A stretch of 64,000 bases of DNA from Achatina immaculata (taxonomy: Eukaryota; Mollusca; Gastropoda; Stylommatophora; Achatinidae): assembly GCA_009760885.1 (NCBI GenBank), contig CM019715.1, positions 25,717,472 to 25,781,471 on the forward strand, in the 5' to 3' direction. The notes beneath the pieces were generated by a model. The model was not told the origin of the DNA. It saw only the letters and a list, made by a program, of their open reading frames with translations, and did no database searches. Positions 20,650 through 31,589 of the stretch are shown piece after piece; within the stretch, counting starts at the first letter, position 1; every line of letters starts with the position of its first letter. A program made the translations under genes and the position numbers.

Positions 20650-21515
20650 AAGGAACGGAAAAACTAATTATGTCAGTCTGCAAGAATAGTGAAGAGCAAA
20701 ACCGTTATCTTAAAGCAAAGAAAACGAAATCGATGACAGCTGCCAAAACAAATAAGGCAACTGAAATATATGTAAGAGTATCAATGAGGCAAAATGGGAA
20801 AATGTGGAGAGTTTTGAATATCTTGGATCGTTACTAACTAATAATGGAGATACAACGAAGGAAAGTGAAAGGAGGACATCTATCGTTCTTAAAATAAAAC
20901 AACTAAAGAAGCTGTGGAGAGGAACAGACAGATCTATAAAAATACAATTTTTAAGGGGATGCATCTTTCCCATCGCAACATATGCCTGCGAGACCTGGAC
21001 ACTTAACAAAACAGCTGAGAAGCACATAAATGCCTTTGAATGTAAATGCAACAGAAGAGTCCTTCAAATATCATGGACACAGAAAAGAACAAATATATCG
21101 ATACTACAAGAACTTAATACTGAAGAAGGCTGGCTAGGAAAGAATATTAAACAGAGGAAACTTAAATATTTTGGACACATAAATGTCATGACAATTGAGA
21201 GAAGACAACCTTGGATGGGTACGTAATGGGAAAACAGAAAGAGAGGAAGAAAATGTCTGCAAGACATCGCTGACGATCTGCGAATGTCTGCAACAGCAGC
21301 GGGACGTCTGCTCACAACCTAGAGGCTTGGGGTGAGCTCGTAGGGAGGCAAAGCCCCGCAAGGGACATGCTAATGACTGGCTGACTGACTGGCCGACTGA
21401 CTGACTGACTGATCGACCGACTGACTGATCGAGCGACTGACTGACTGACTAACCGATTGACTGACCGACTGAATAACCGATTGACTGACCGACTGACTGA
21501 CTGACTGACTACAGA
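20650..21515 (+). mobile_element. LINE-B copy, reverse transcriptase C-terminal half, (GACT)n tail
   Basis: The most extended LINE-B copy here. A frame near 20652-20780 reads LIMSVCKNSEEQNRYLKAKK. Another from 20804 reads ESFEYLGSLLTNNGDTTKE, then ETWTLNKTAEKHINAFECK, TNISILQELNTEEGWL and KLKYFGHINV, followed by a stop at 21226 and a degenerate GRKCLQDIADDLRM segment. The 3' end is GCAAGGGACATGC plus a tail of about 150 bp of GACT/GACC units. The catalytic domains are missing, so it is inactive. Confidence 0.85.
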
Positions 21516-21714
21516 TTGGCTATGACTGACACTTGTGCTAAGATCTTACTCCGGGACTGACAGATGACCGGATTACCGCTGTTATTGTCTGGAAATCAAT
21601 AAAGTAACAGAACACAGAGTCGTATGATTAGATATGGAAAAAAATCGTAGACAAAGTTGTTTGTGTGTGTGTGTGTAAAAACATTACTGTATGAAAAACT
21701 TCGTTGTTTCCTAT

Positions 21715-22660
21715 GTGTAAAATTTGCATCCAGATATCAGTAATGATGTCTCTGAAAAAAACTTACAATAATATACATCCAGATGTCAACGACGATAATG
21801 CTGAAACATTTTAACAGTAACATTAAGTCCCGGATATCAGTAATGATGTTTGTGACACAGTTTAAGAAGACTGTTATGCCCCCCCCCCCCCGAATATCAT
21901 TAACAGGGAGACGCGTTAGAACAGTGAATTAATCACTCGCTCACCGACCAGACGACCTGGTTTCGATTTCCACTCTTAAACAGCGGTGGTCAGACCGTGG
22001 CTTCTGGGGTTCACTTGGCCACCAAAAAAAAAAAAAAATGAATACCAGCGTTAACGCCCCCGGGAAGGAAGACGAGTGACGTCGCTAGCTACGGAGTTAG
22101 TGCTGACGGCGACACTAGCTGGCGGTTGCTGGTCATCTGCTGACTGGGTTGCAGAGCCGTTTACAGTTTAACCCCGGGCAATGATGCCGGTTCACAACTC
22201 ATACTTTATATCGTTAATGGTAACTCTGAAAGAGCTAAACAATAACATTACGCCTGAATACCAATAACAATGATTCTGAAACACGTTACCAATAAAATTA
22301 CACGCTATCAATAATAATAGTAATAATGATCCTGAAACATTTACCAATAAAATTACACCCCGATATTAATAATAATAATAATAATAATTCTGAAACATTT
22401 TACCAATAACATTAGGTACGAATATCAGTAATGATGAATGAAACATTTTAACAATAAAATTACACCCGAATATCAATAATTGTGGTTCTAAAACATTTTA
22501 ACAATAAAGTTACACTCGAATATCAATAATCGTGATTCTAAAACATTTTAACAATAAAGTTACACTCGAATATCAATAATTGTGGTTCTAAAACATTTTA
22601 ACAATAAAGTTACAATCGAATATCAATAACTGTGGTTCTAAAACATTTTAACAATAACAT
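21715..22660. repeat. Old minisatellite, about 50 bp unit, split by a SINE
   Basis: Units contain 'aacattttaacaataa', 'ttaca.tcgaatatcaataa' and 'tgtggttctaa'. They are regular at 22430-22660 and strongly diverged at 21715-21893 and 22218-22430. The array is interrupted at 21904-22207 by a SINE-like element. Confidence 0.8.
21904..22207 (+). mobile_element. SINE-4, tRNA-like head, nested in a minisatellite
   Basis: The head has 'cctggtttcgatttcc' (21956-21971), resembling a B box. An A run (22022-22037) separates head and body. The flanks ATATCATTAA (21894-21903) and ATATCGTTAA (22208-22217) agree at 9 of 10 bases, fitting a target duplication, and satellite sequence continues on both sides. 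Confidence 0.55.
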
Positions 22661-23027
22661 CAACAACAAAAAAAAAAGAATTGTAACTATTTCTGATTCA
22701 CAAATTCCACTACAACTATTTTTTTTCCTCTCTCTTTGTGTTTATTGTTTGTTGTTTGGTTTTTTTTTGTTTTTGTTTTCTGTATTTGTGCACAAGTTTT
22801 ATTTTCTTGTGATCTTGTCTACCTTTCCATCATCTACAATTTCTTTCTACTTTAGCATATCGTCGACTTTTACTTTTTGTTGACCTTTTTACGGATCAGT
22901 TTAGATAGCTCCCGAGTTATCGACTTGGCTTTCTGCTTTGTTGGCTTGGGTCGAATTGGGTGCATTACGGGTCTCGATTTACTCTGTGTCAGTGGTTACC
23001 AACTTGTCATTCCAGGACCACATTCGA
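22661..23027. other. No recognisable gene
   Basis: T-rich sequence. A 'cagtggttaccaactt' segment near 22991 resembles a hAT left end, but no matching right end was found. Confidence 0.45.
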
Positions 23028-23098
23028 TAATTAGTGTAGAAGTATACTGCTATACACGAGGGCCTTTAAGTATTATTAGACGGTCCACGGCCGTGATA
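23028..23098. repeat. Fragment shared with the Penelope-like element at 58143
   Basis: 'ataattagtgt', 'agtatac.gctatacacga' and 'ccgtgatat' align with 58147-58205, the left end of the Penelope-like insertion. Probably a fragment of another copy. Confidence 0.45.
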
Positions 23099-23117
23099 TA
23101 GGTTTGGTTAGTACCCA

Positions 23118-23275
23118 GAGCTGTCTTCTGAATAAAAGATGGGAGACGAACAATACCGGAAGGAAGGGAGAAAGACGTGATTTGAAGTATCCCGATCTTG
23201 TCAAGACAGGACTGGCTGGGGAACCTTTTGCTGATGCTTTATGCTCCAATGGGAGTACAGAGGATTGATGATGAT
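23118..23275 (+). mobile_element. LINE 3' end fragment
   Basis: The frames give SCQDRTGWGTF and ADALCSNGSTED, resembling LINE polymerase C-termini of the type 'QDR..W......LCS', ending in a short GATGATGATT tail. Family uncertain. Confidence 0.45.
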
Positions 23276-23307
23276 TGAAAGAAAACATTCCAGAAATCAC
23301 AGCACTG

Positions 23308-23309
<2 letters not shown>

Positions 23310-23361
<52 letters not shown>
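23310..23361. repeat. (TA)n microsatellite
   Basis: A pure TA run of 52 bp, self-complementary. Confidence 0.95.
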
Positions 23362-23364
<3 letters not shown>

Positions 23365-23590
23365 ACGTCAATAAACTGATACTGTTCTGTACGTAAAGAG
23401 ACTGGTAGTGTTCTGTACGTCAAGAGACTGGTATTGTTCTGCATGTCAAGAGACTGGTAATGTTCTGTACGTTAAGAGATTGGTAGTGGTCTGTACGCCA
23501 AGAGACTGGTAAATGTTCTGTTTGTCAATAAACTGGTAATGTTCTGTATGTCAAGAGACTGGTAATGTTCTTATATGTCAGGAGTTCTTT
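23362..23590. repeat. Minisatellite, about 27 bp unit, 8 copies
   Basis: Units read 'tgtacgtcaagagactggta' followed by 'gtgttc', with drift such as 'aataaactg'. The array abuts the TA run. Confidence 0.85.
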
Positions 23591-24086
23591 TCTGCACCAA
23601 ACAAGAACTAGAAGACCGAGAGAGGTACACTGTTTTCAAGTGCTTTGATGAAGTGGTCCAGGATGTAAAAGTTGATAATCACTGCTCCATATTATTTACC
23701 TATTTTAAACAGTATCTTCCTGTTTTGTAAACGGGTAAAACGATCTCTTTCCTAAGATGAGTATTGATTTCTCTTGTTTTTCCTTGTGAAATAGATCTCT
23801 TATTTACACGAAAGTATATGCTTTGTTTCTGTTTTCCCTGCGTGGAAAAAGAGGGAACTTAATCATTTGAAAATAGATTTGGCTTTTAAAAGGATCGGAT
23901 AAACGGCACCGAATTAGGGTGGTTAAGTTTCGTGACAGGCTGACTAGATTTCTAGAATCTCGTTTTACTTAAAGCGCAGTTTAAAACGAATATATGTATA
24001 TATATATATATTGTAAATGGGTGTAGTATTTTTTATAATTAAAGAGTTATCAAATGATCTTCCCGTGTAAAATTTTCCGGTTGAAG
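23591..24086. other. No recognisable gene
   Basis: AT-rich sequence with a short TA run at about 23995-24010. Confidence 0.5.
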
Positions 24087-24311
24087 CAGTGTTTCCAAAT
24101 CTTTTTACGATTATGCCCTACCTCAACGCCTCTAAGATTTTAATGACCCCCCCCCCCCTCACCGCTTCCGCAGCAGCATAACAGTCAACCAAGTTCTGGA
24201 AACGTATAACATAAATATATTCTAATTGCCCCCCCCCCTCCTAAAAAAAAAGAAAATGGTATATTCAAATTCCTTCCTTGTGGGTCGTACGCCACACGTT
24301 GGGAAACTCTG
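24087..24311. mobile_element. Non-autonomous hAT element, about 225 bp
   Basis: The left end CAGTGTTTCCAAATCTTT pairs with the right end CAGAGTTTCCCAACG (reverse complement). The flanks GGTTGAAG (24079-24086) and GGTGAAGG (24312-24319) resemble a decayed 8 bp duplication. Internal poly-C runs. Similar termini occur at 6821-7026. Confidence 0.6.
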
Positions 24312-24399
24312 GGTGAAGGACACTTAACTTGAGTTGCGCACTTGACGCAGCTGTTGTAAAAATTCGATACCTGACACGATTGTGAGAAGCTGCCGCGAT

Positions 24400-24600
24400 A
24401 AAAGTAGTAGAGGCAGGCAGAGGTTCGGTATGATATAAAGGCAGAAAGATGAAGCAAGGTGAGAAGCGATAAAGCAGGTAACAGGAAGCACACGTAGAAA
24501 TGAAAAAAAAAAAGAAAACCAGAAGAATGTAATATTTCGGCAAGAAGCCTTCGTCAAGGAGAAACCAACAATAAATGCGAGTATACAGAATCACTTATCT
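24400..24600 (-). mobile_element. Penelope-like 3' region, second family
   Basis: The minus strand carries CTCCTTGACGAAGGC, a short loop and GCCGAAATATTAC (24532-24561), the same arrangement as at 55704-55735 and 31318-31345. In Penelope-like elements such a stem-loop between TGANGA and GAAA is the hammerhead core. No coding part is readable. Confidence 0.4.
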
Positions 24601-24787
24601 ACCAGAGAAACGTCTAGCATGAAGGTGGAGGGTACATCGGGTGTTGGATTTACGCACAAGCTTTGAGGCGGCACGATCCTCGGGTACTGAGTCATGAATG
24701 AAGTTAGTTTAGGGTGGAGCTTGGCTTGGCGGTAAATGAACCTTCCAGCAAGAAATCTAGACGATTTAGTTAACCAGCAAAGTATGC

Positions 24788-25163
24788 GGGCCATCAGTTA
24801 CTGTACCCGGGCCATCAGTTACTGTAAGCGGGTCATCAGTTACTGTACACGGGTCATCAGTTACTGTACAGGGATCATCAGTTACTGTACTCGGGCCATC
24901 AGTTACTGTACACGGGTCATCAGTTATTGTACACGGGTCATCAGTTACTGTACCCGGGCCATCAGTTACTGTACATGGGTCATCAGTTACTGTACACGGG
25001 TCATCAGTTACTGTACACGGGTCATCAGTTACTGTACCCGGGCCATCAGTTACTGTATTCGGGCCATCAGTTACTGTACCCGGGCCATCAGTTACTGTAC
25101 ACGGGTCATCAGTTACTGTACACGGGTCATCAGTTACTGTAGACGGGTCATCAGTTACTGTAC
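24788..25163. repeat. Minisatellite, 21 bp unit, about 18 copies
   Basis: The unit is 'tcatcagttactgtacacgg' plus G. Because 21 is a multiple of three, frames on both strands stay open as seven-residue repeats. These are not genes. There are no spacers, so it is not a CRISPR array. Confidence 0.95.
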
Positions 25164-25194
25164 GGGGAATGAGATATTGAGGAGGAGATCGTAG

Positions 25195-25195
25195 C

Positions 25196-25267
<72 letters not shown>

Positions 25268-25320
25268 GACTGACTAACTAACTAACTAACTAACTAACCT
25301 ACTAACTAACTGACTAACTG

Positions 25321-25373
<53 letters not shown>

Positions 25374-25375
25374 TG

Positions 25376-25426
<51 letters not shown>

Positions 25427-25541
25427 CGGCTGACTGACTGACTAACTAACTAACTAACTAACCTACTAACTAACTAACTAACTAACTAATTAACTAACTA
25501 ACTGACTGACTGACTGCCTGACTGACTGACTAACTAACTAA
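25195..25541. repeat. (AACT)n tetranucleotide tract
   Basis: About 350 bp of AACT with GACT interruptions. It resembles a hyper-expanded LINE-B type tail, but no LINE-B body lies beside it. Confidence 0.95.
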
Positions 25542-25671
25542 ATCTGATAGTAGGCACATAATCACATCACGCATGGATTAAATAAGGAAAAATGAAAAAA
25601 ACTTGGAATGCATAAGGAAAATGAGACAACTTAACTGGAACATGAAAACGCGCAAATTTCTACGTTAAGTG

Positions 25672-25735
25672 AAGACAAAGCACAGCGTCTTCACAGCTTT
25701 GGCTGCAGAGAACATCGCTCGGAGTCCCAGGAAAC
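25672..25735 (+). mobile_element. Possible family H fragment
   Basis: 'cttcacagctttggctgcag', 'agaaca' and 'tcgctcggagtcccagg' align weakly with the family H segment at 41102-41150. Short and uncertain. Confidence 0.35.
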
Positions 25736-25850
25736 AGATTACGAAGTTTCTCACAGAGGCACTGTCCAGGGACATGGAACCCGCTGTCAAAAACCCCAAT
25801 TCTAAATTATGTTGCTTTTGTTAAATTCTGCTTCTACGAAGTTTAGATTC

Positions 25851-26223
25851 GCAACCATAAGAATGTTGCGAATTTCTTGGACAGCAAAATAACTAATAGA
25901 GAATGTATGAGAAGAGCTGGAGAGTAAAAAAAAAATCTTTCCAAAAACTAAAAGAGAGACAATGTACATTCGTAGCATATGGAATGAGAAGAGGGGACAC
26001 TGAAAATATTATAACAATAGGACAAAAATAGAAGGAAGAAGTTCCAGAGGAAGACCAAGAGAAATAATACTGGACAGTCTGACGGGATGGTGTGAGAGGA
26101 GATCACCAACTGAACTGATGGCCTGCGTGAAGGATCGTGTACTCTGGAGAAGCATAATAGTCAACGCCAGTCGGCACCACACCTGATGATGATGATGATA
26201 ATGATGATTATGATGATGATGAT
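25851..26223 (+). mobile_element. LINE-C 3' end with 13 bp target duplication
   Basis: Encodes a degenerate RMLRISWTAK..TNRECMRRAG segment, then 'agaccaagagaaataatact', 'ctggagaagcataatag' and a (GAT)n tail at 26189-26223. The 13 bp sequence GAAGTTTAGATTC is present exactly at both borders (25838-25850 and 26224-26236), direct evidence of target-primed insertion. 5' truncated to about 373 bp. Confidence 0.9.
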
Positions 26224-26236
26224 GAAGTTTAGATTC

Positions 26237-26963
26237 CTCGTTTCAGGAGATCACATCACAGACAACCTCATGAAAACATCTTGGAATTCTGCGAATTAAA
26301 AAATAAACCAAAAAGCCACTCCCTTTCTCCCGCCATACATTTTAGAAACCCAGTATCTTATCGAAATGTGAGCCGAGAGACACCCGCATTCATCATATTT
26401 CTGTAACCCTTGACTGATCAAGCTTAAAGTTAGACATTAACTCTTGTGTGCTTGATGAGGCTGAAAGGCAACTCAGCGGTTTTCAATTATTTTTTTGAAT
26501 CCCAACTAATTCTCCTTTTATTTTTTTCATCCCCATGACCGCGAACTACATCTGTGTTGCAATGTTTGGAAGTAATATTATGTTTGGTTTATATGTATGA
26601 AAACCAACATTAATGAACTTTTTCTTTCTTTAACTCGCCGGAGAAGACTATAAAAATAGAGTTTTAACTGGAGATTTTATCAGTAATTAAAAAAAAAAAA
26701 TCTAGCGAAGTCGAGTCTAACAGGAAACTTCGGCAAACCGGCCGACCTTTCGCGGCAGGCTGATGAACATTCGTTGATTTAAATTTTAACTTTCAGAAAT
26801 GGAATAGGCAACTCTTGTAAATGGTAAAGGTGAACTCTAGGATCAAGTCCTCATACCTTGATGGTCCTTAAGGGTTTGGTATGTAAAGTTTGTATGTTTT
26901 ATGTATGGAAAATTTGGACAGGGTATGCGTAGATAAACGAGTTATCAGGTTTGGGGGTATTTA

Positions 26964-26997
<34 letters not shown>
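26237..26997. other. No recognisable gene
   Basis: AT-rich sequence. 'cagcggttttcaa' near 26474 looks like a hAT left end, but I found no partner. A GA run at 26967-26998 leads into the LINE-A tail. Confidence 0.45.
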
Positions 26998-27001
<4 letters not shown>

Positions 27002-27140
27002 ATTGATTGATTGATCTTTATTTCAAAAGGGTTAAGAATTGGGCACGCAGGCTGTCTTACATTCTGTCCTTTATCATACAACTTTCACTCTGTTCCAGAC
27101 ATTCTACAAATATGCTGGTAATATAACAAACATAATTAAC
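26998..27140 (-). mobile_element. LINE-A 3' end, (GATT)n tail
   Basis: Same terminus as the copy at 27302, severely 5' truncated, flanked by GA-rich runs. Orientation is the same as the next LINE-A copy. Confidence 0.85.
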
Positions 27141-27263
27141 AATAAAGACAGAGAGAAGGGGCGTGAGAGAGAGAGAGAGAGAGACTGTGAGATAGAGAGG
27201 GTGTGAGAAAGAGAGAGGGGAGAGAGTGTGAGAGAGGGAGAGATAATGAGAGATAGAGGGAGA

Positions 27264-27300
<37 letters not shown>

Positions 27301-27301
27301 A
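27141..27301. repeat. GA/GT-rich low-complexity tract
   Basis: An imperfect GAGAGA/GTGTGA tract between two LINE-A tails. Confidence 0.9.
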
Positions 27302-28754
27302 GATTGATTGATTGATCTTTATTTCAAAAGGGTTAAGAATTGGGCACGCAGGCCCGTCTGACATTCTGCCCTTTATCATACATCTTTCACTCTATTCCAG
27401 ACATTCTACAAATATGCTGTTCATATAACAAACATAATTAACATTGAAGCTGAGAGACATAAAATAAAATATAACATTTAAGTTTCGCTCTTATCCATTC
27501 ACTCATTACAGAAGTAACTACCTACATATATAAATGACTATCTACTAAACAAAAATTTCGGGACTATTCAGAATAAATAATTAACTGTATTCAGTCTCTG
27601 TAAGAGCAGTTTAAGATAACTTTTAAGCTTTATGATTCATGGAGGCATGTAGTCGACATCAAATATATATTGGGAAAGTTTGTAACTGGAGGAAGGAGTA
27701 TAATTTATATTTTTTATACAGGATGGGAGGGTATTCCAAAGATGAGCAGCAGAATAACTAAAGCTTTTCTTGTAAAGATTAAGTCTAGGTTTTGGAAGAC
27801 ATATGTTGTTCAAGTGTTGTCTACACCTTGGGCTAAATTTAAACAGGTTCCATAGATAAGGCGGGGCATGCTGTGAAAGAATTTGATATACTAACTTGGC
27901 TTTGTTCTTAAGAGGCAGTATTTTGATACGTTTGTGCTGGTTAGTTGTGTGTGCTTGATCTTTGTCACTATGTAAGCTTTACTGCTCGCTTTTGGAGTGA
28001 GCAAAGCCTCTTTGTATTTGACACTGAGCAACCATCCCAGACTGTTAAGCAGTAGTCTAAGTGTGTTTGTATATTTAATACGTAGTATGTCTTCCTTGTG
28101 TCTTGATCGAAGAAGTGCTTAATTTTGGCTAACTGGTATACTTTTGTGGGATGAGTTTTGTTAGACCTTGCACATGAGAGTTCTAGGTCAGATGTTGGTC
28201 AATAATAAGACCTAGTGTTTTGTGCTCGCTAACGTTTTCTATCTGTGATGTTTCCGTGCTGAGCCAAAGTGTTGATTTTGTTGCGTTTTGTAGTTTCTGT
28301 TTTGTTGTTATGAGCATTGATTTTGTTTTATCGGTGTTTATAATCTAATTAAATTGTATAAATCGACCTGAAGAGTTGATTCTAGATTAATACAATCGTA
28401 GTCACTGGTGTAGACTGTGCAATCATAGGGAAAAACGTCACAAGAAGAGTGTTTAAGATGAAATGGAAGATCATTGATATAGAGAGCAAAGAGCAACGGG
28501 CCTAGAATAGAACCTTGCGGAACACCAGTGTCAACTTTAGCAGAATTTGATAGAGAATTGTTGAAGAATACTACCTGTTGTCTGTCTGAAAGAAACGAAG
28601 CAATTAATTTTATTAGGTCATGGAGCAATTTATACATTTTTATTTTTCTTACAAGAATACCGTGGTCAATCATATCAAATGCCTTTTTAAAGTCGACAAA
28701 GATGGCACTACAGAGTCTGTCGTCATTTATGTCTACTAACCAGTTTTCTGTCAT
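27302..28754 (-). mobile_element. LINE-A copy, reverse transcriptase C-terminal half and 3' end
   Basis: The longest LINE-A copy, about 1.45 kb. The minus strand carries reverse transcriptase blocks (28754-28341), then degenerate NTDKTKSMLI and HKTLGLIIDQHLT segments with an in-frame stop at a likely Trp codon. A C-terminal frame YSAAHLWNTLPSCIK (near 27740) follows, then the 3' end with 'gcgtgcccaattcttaaccc' and a (GATT)n tail. The layout fits the CR1/L2/Jockey group of LINEs. The 5' end is cut at a GA/GT tract. Confidence 0.85.
28338..28754 (-). pseudogene. LINE-A reverse transcriptase fragment, catalytically dead
   Basis: Open for 138 codons on the minus strand. Visible blocks are: residues about 20-29 FVDFKKAFDM, with the first catalytic Asp of motif A; about 76-90 TGVPQGSILGPLLFA, motif B; and about 107-114, where motif C should read FADD(T) but reads PYDCT, so one catalytic Asp is lost and the context changed. 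The protein would synthesise cDNA at a nicked target if intact. Here it is truncated at both ends and inactive. Confidence 0.85.
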
Positions 28755-29008
28755 TTCGGTAAGAGAGAATATGAGAGAGAGGATGTGTGTGTGAGAGAGA
28801 GAGAGGGAGAGAAAGAGTGAGAGAGAGTGTGAGAGAGAGGGAGAGAGAGTGTGTGTGAGAGAAAGAGGGACAGAGAGTGAGAGAGAGTGTGTAAGAGAGA
28901 AGGAGAGAGTGTGTGTGTGTGTGTGTGTGAGAGGAAGAGGGACAGAGAGTGAGAGAGAGAAGGAGAGAGTGTGTAAGAGAGAGGGAGAGGGAGAGGGAGA
29001 GACATATC
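28755..29008. repeat. GA/GT-rich microsatellite tract
   Basis: About 250 bp of GAGAGA and GTGTGT modules at the truncated 5' end of LINE-A. Confidence 0.95.
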
Positions 29009-29288
29009 AAAGGCAACTCTGAAAACCACTATACTCTCTGACATCTATATTACAAACATTCTTCTTCTCTCCACTTTCGCACGTTCCTTCTCCTTACTTC
29101 TCTCAGTCATCCTTTCTTCATAATAATTGTTTCTCCGTTCACAGGTAACTTGTACTCACCCACACGTTTGACCTTAATTATGCACGTAAACTCAAGACAC
29201 GTGCATGCTAATCAAGCAGATTTACAAGCAATATCCCATCATGCCATGTACTCCACACTTCCTTCAATATCTGCCAAAAAAATAACGT

Positions 29289-29291
<3 letters not shown>

Positions 29292-29344
<53 letters not shown>

Positions 29345-29352
29345 CTCTCTCT
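29292..29352. repeat. (CT)n microsatellite
   Basis: A CT run with a short CACA interruption. Confidence 0.95.
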
Positions 29353-29638
29353 CTTTCTTTCGGTATTTTCTTTGTTTCTTGATTTTTCTTTACTTTTTTT
29401 TTTTTTTGGTAATATCCTTACATTTTTTGTTTTTGTTTTGTTATTAGATGCAGAAAAGTGCTTTTAGATCAGAAGCACTTTCATAAAAGTGCACTGTTCT
29501 GAGTACTGCTATCTCATCTGGCCAGATCATTTAGAAAATACAGTGCTCTAGTAGCAGACGTGAGCACTGGTTTTCCTGAAAAAAAGGTACTTAAGTCCTC
29601 TTTTAATGAGGACAGATTTACGGCATGTAGTCCACCTG

Positions 29639-30093
29639 GCGGTCAAGTGATGGAAGTATGTGTGGTGGTCACTAGATGGAACTGTGTGTGTCGGTCACTA
29701 GAGAGAACTGTGTGTAGTGGTCACTAGAGAGAACTGTGTGTAGTGGTCACTAGATGGAACTGTGTGTAGAGGTCACTAGATAGAACTGCGTGTAGAGGTC
29801 ACTAGATGGAACTGCGTTTAGTGGTCACTAGATGGAACTGCGTGTATCGGTCACTAGATGGAACTGCGTGTATCGGTCACTAGATGGAACTGCGTGTAGA
29901 GGTCACTAGATGGAACTGTGTGTAGAGGTCACTAGATGGAACTGCGTGTATCGGTCACTAGATGGAACTGTGTGTAGAGGTCACTAGATGGAACTGCGTG
30001 TAGAGGTCACTAGATGGAACTGCGTGTAGAGGTCACTAGATGGAACTGCGTGTATCGGTCACTAGATAGAACTGCGTGTAGTGGTCACTAGAT
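29639..30093. repeat. Minisatellite, 26 bp unit, about 17 copies
   Basis: The unit is 'ggtcactagatggaactgcg' followed by 'tgtaga', with tg/cg and aga/tcg/gtg variants interspersed. It runs directly into a SINE-1 fragment. Confidence 0.95.
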
Positions 30094-30096
30094 GGG

Positions 30097-30185
30097 TGGG
30101 GAATACGGTGTTCGGCCCATATTCTCAAGACCTTCAGCACAGGAAAGTGTGGTGTGGTCAGTATTACACCTGGCCGGATTGTGTT
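30097..30185 (-). mobile_element. SINE-1/SINE-2 core fragment
   Basis: 'atacggtgtt', 'cccatattctcaagacctt' and 'ggtcagtattacacctggcc' match the 3' body of SINE-1 at 2697-2780. The head is missing. Confidence 0.65.
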
Positions 30186-30689
30186 TGGCGTCCCCATCTG
30201 TATCCTGATCCCGTGTCTGATTCTGTTTGTGCCGGTGTCAAACATGGGGAAATCCTTGACGTATCTGTCCTTGCCAACTCATTTACGCACGCTGGCAACC
30301 GCAGAGGCTTCCAACGCAACGCAATAAGTTTACCGACAGTAAAGAGGGGATATATAATTGTAGGAGCACATAATGGGAAATTACCAACAGACTGTGAAGG
30401 GAGGTAATTAACATCTAGGGGAGGCTATAATATAGCTGAAAGGGAGATAAGGTTTTGGAAAGAAAGTAAGTTGCGTATATTTTGGAAAGATATTTGGCAA
30501 AGCATCTTTTAGTCAAATCCTTGGTTCGATGGTGTAATCCTGGAGTTTTGAATGAATCTCACAGACCTCATAGGCACTCTTCTTGTTCTTCGTTTTATTA
30601 TGGAGGCCTTGCCACCCATATTCTTAAACAGTTCAATTCCGAGGAAGGGCAGTAATTAGTTTTTAAAAAAATCATGTTAGATATTTTCC
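30186..30689. other. No recognisable gene
   Basis: A 108-codon frame overlaps the SINE fragment and its flank (30081-30407). It has no domain and begins inside a repeat, so I do not support it as a gene. Confidence 0.45.
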
Positions 30690-31155
30690 ATCTCTCTCTC
30701 TCTTCTCTCTCTTTCTATTTTCCTGTCTGCCTCTCTCTCTCTCTCTCAGTCTCTGTTTTACACACAATCTTGTTCTCTCTGTCTCTTGCAAACGTTCTTT
30801 CCCTCCGTCTTGTAACATTTTTTCTCTGTCTCTGTCTCTTTCTGTCTGTCTGTCTCTCTATCTTCACACTCTCCTTCCTTCCCTCTCTCACATTCTTTCC
30901 TTCCCTCTCTTTTACACATACTCTTTCCCTTCCTCTCTCTCTTACACACACTCTTCCCTCCCTCTCTCTTACACACACTTTCTTCCCTCTCTCTTACACA
31001 CATTTTTTTCCTTCATCTCTCTTATACTCTTTCCCTCCTTCTCTCTTACACTTTTTCCCTCCGTCTCTCTTTAAAAACTCTTTCCTCTCTCTCACTTATA
31101 CACATTTTTTCCCTCCCTCTCTTTTACAAACACCCTTTCCTCCCTCTCTCTTAGA
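30690..31155. repeat. CT-rich low-complexity array with CACA modules
   Basis: Degenerate CTCTCTTACACACA..TTCCCTCC modules of about 27-30 bp in 30880-31150 and plain CT before that. A Ser/Leu frame results from composition. Confidence 0.9.
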
Positions 31156-31362
31156 GATATGAGAAATGACGACTGGGGTGAAACTGGTTCTAGTAATGAA
31201 AGTATATGGAGGAGTATGGTTCAGTTGTATAAAATGATAAAAAGAATGAGGAAAGTGGGCAGAAACAAGAATGCAAGCAAAATTAGCACATACAAATGAA
31301 GAACATACAACAATCCAATATTTCGCCAAAAGGTTTTTTTGAAGAATCGCATATAAAAGCAA
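31156..31362 (-). mobile_element. Penelope-like 3' region, second family
   Basis: The minus strand matches 55697-55905: GAAGAACATACAACAAT beside a CGAAATATTG motif, and a distal block with 'actgaaccata' and 'attactagaaccagtttcac'. The hammerhead-like stem at 31318-31345 is degenerate (GGC arm changed). Confidence 0.45.
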
Positions 31363-31410
31363 CACAGAATATATATATATATATATATACATATATACAT
31401 ACATATGCAG

Positions 31411-31450
31411 GAAACTCTCTACCGTAGAGAGCGGAACAACAACACAACTC
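31411..31450. repeat. Dispersed palindromic end shared with 53184-53225
   Basis: 'gcaggaaactctcta', a two-base spacer, then 'tagagag' forms a hairpin. The same arrangement is at 53184-53205. It may be a transposon terminus, but no partner was identified. Confidence 0.35.
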
Positions 31451-31589
31451 CTTCAGATCATCAGAGGAAGTACCCCCCCCCCTCAGACAAGTGTTTCGGC
31501 CCTTTAAACTCCTGACACTCTAAGGGGGTGGGCCCCTCTGGGTCATGACTCCCAGAGGTCTTGTGAGTTGTTGCTTTTTTTTCGGTCAT

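Noticed and set aside
22991..23006. hAT-like left end 'cagtggttaccaactt'
   Set aside because: No matching right end or 8 bp duplication could be found within several kb.
24788..25163. Regular short direct repeats reminiscent of a CRISPR array
   Set aside because: The 21 bp units are contiguous without unique spacers, there are no cas genes, and the setting is a eukaryotic repeat region.
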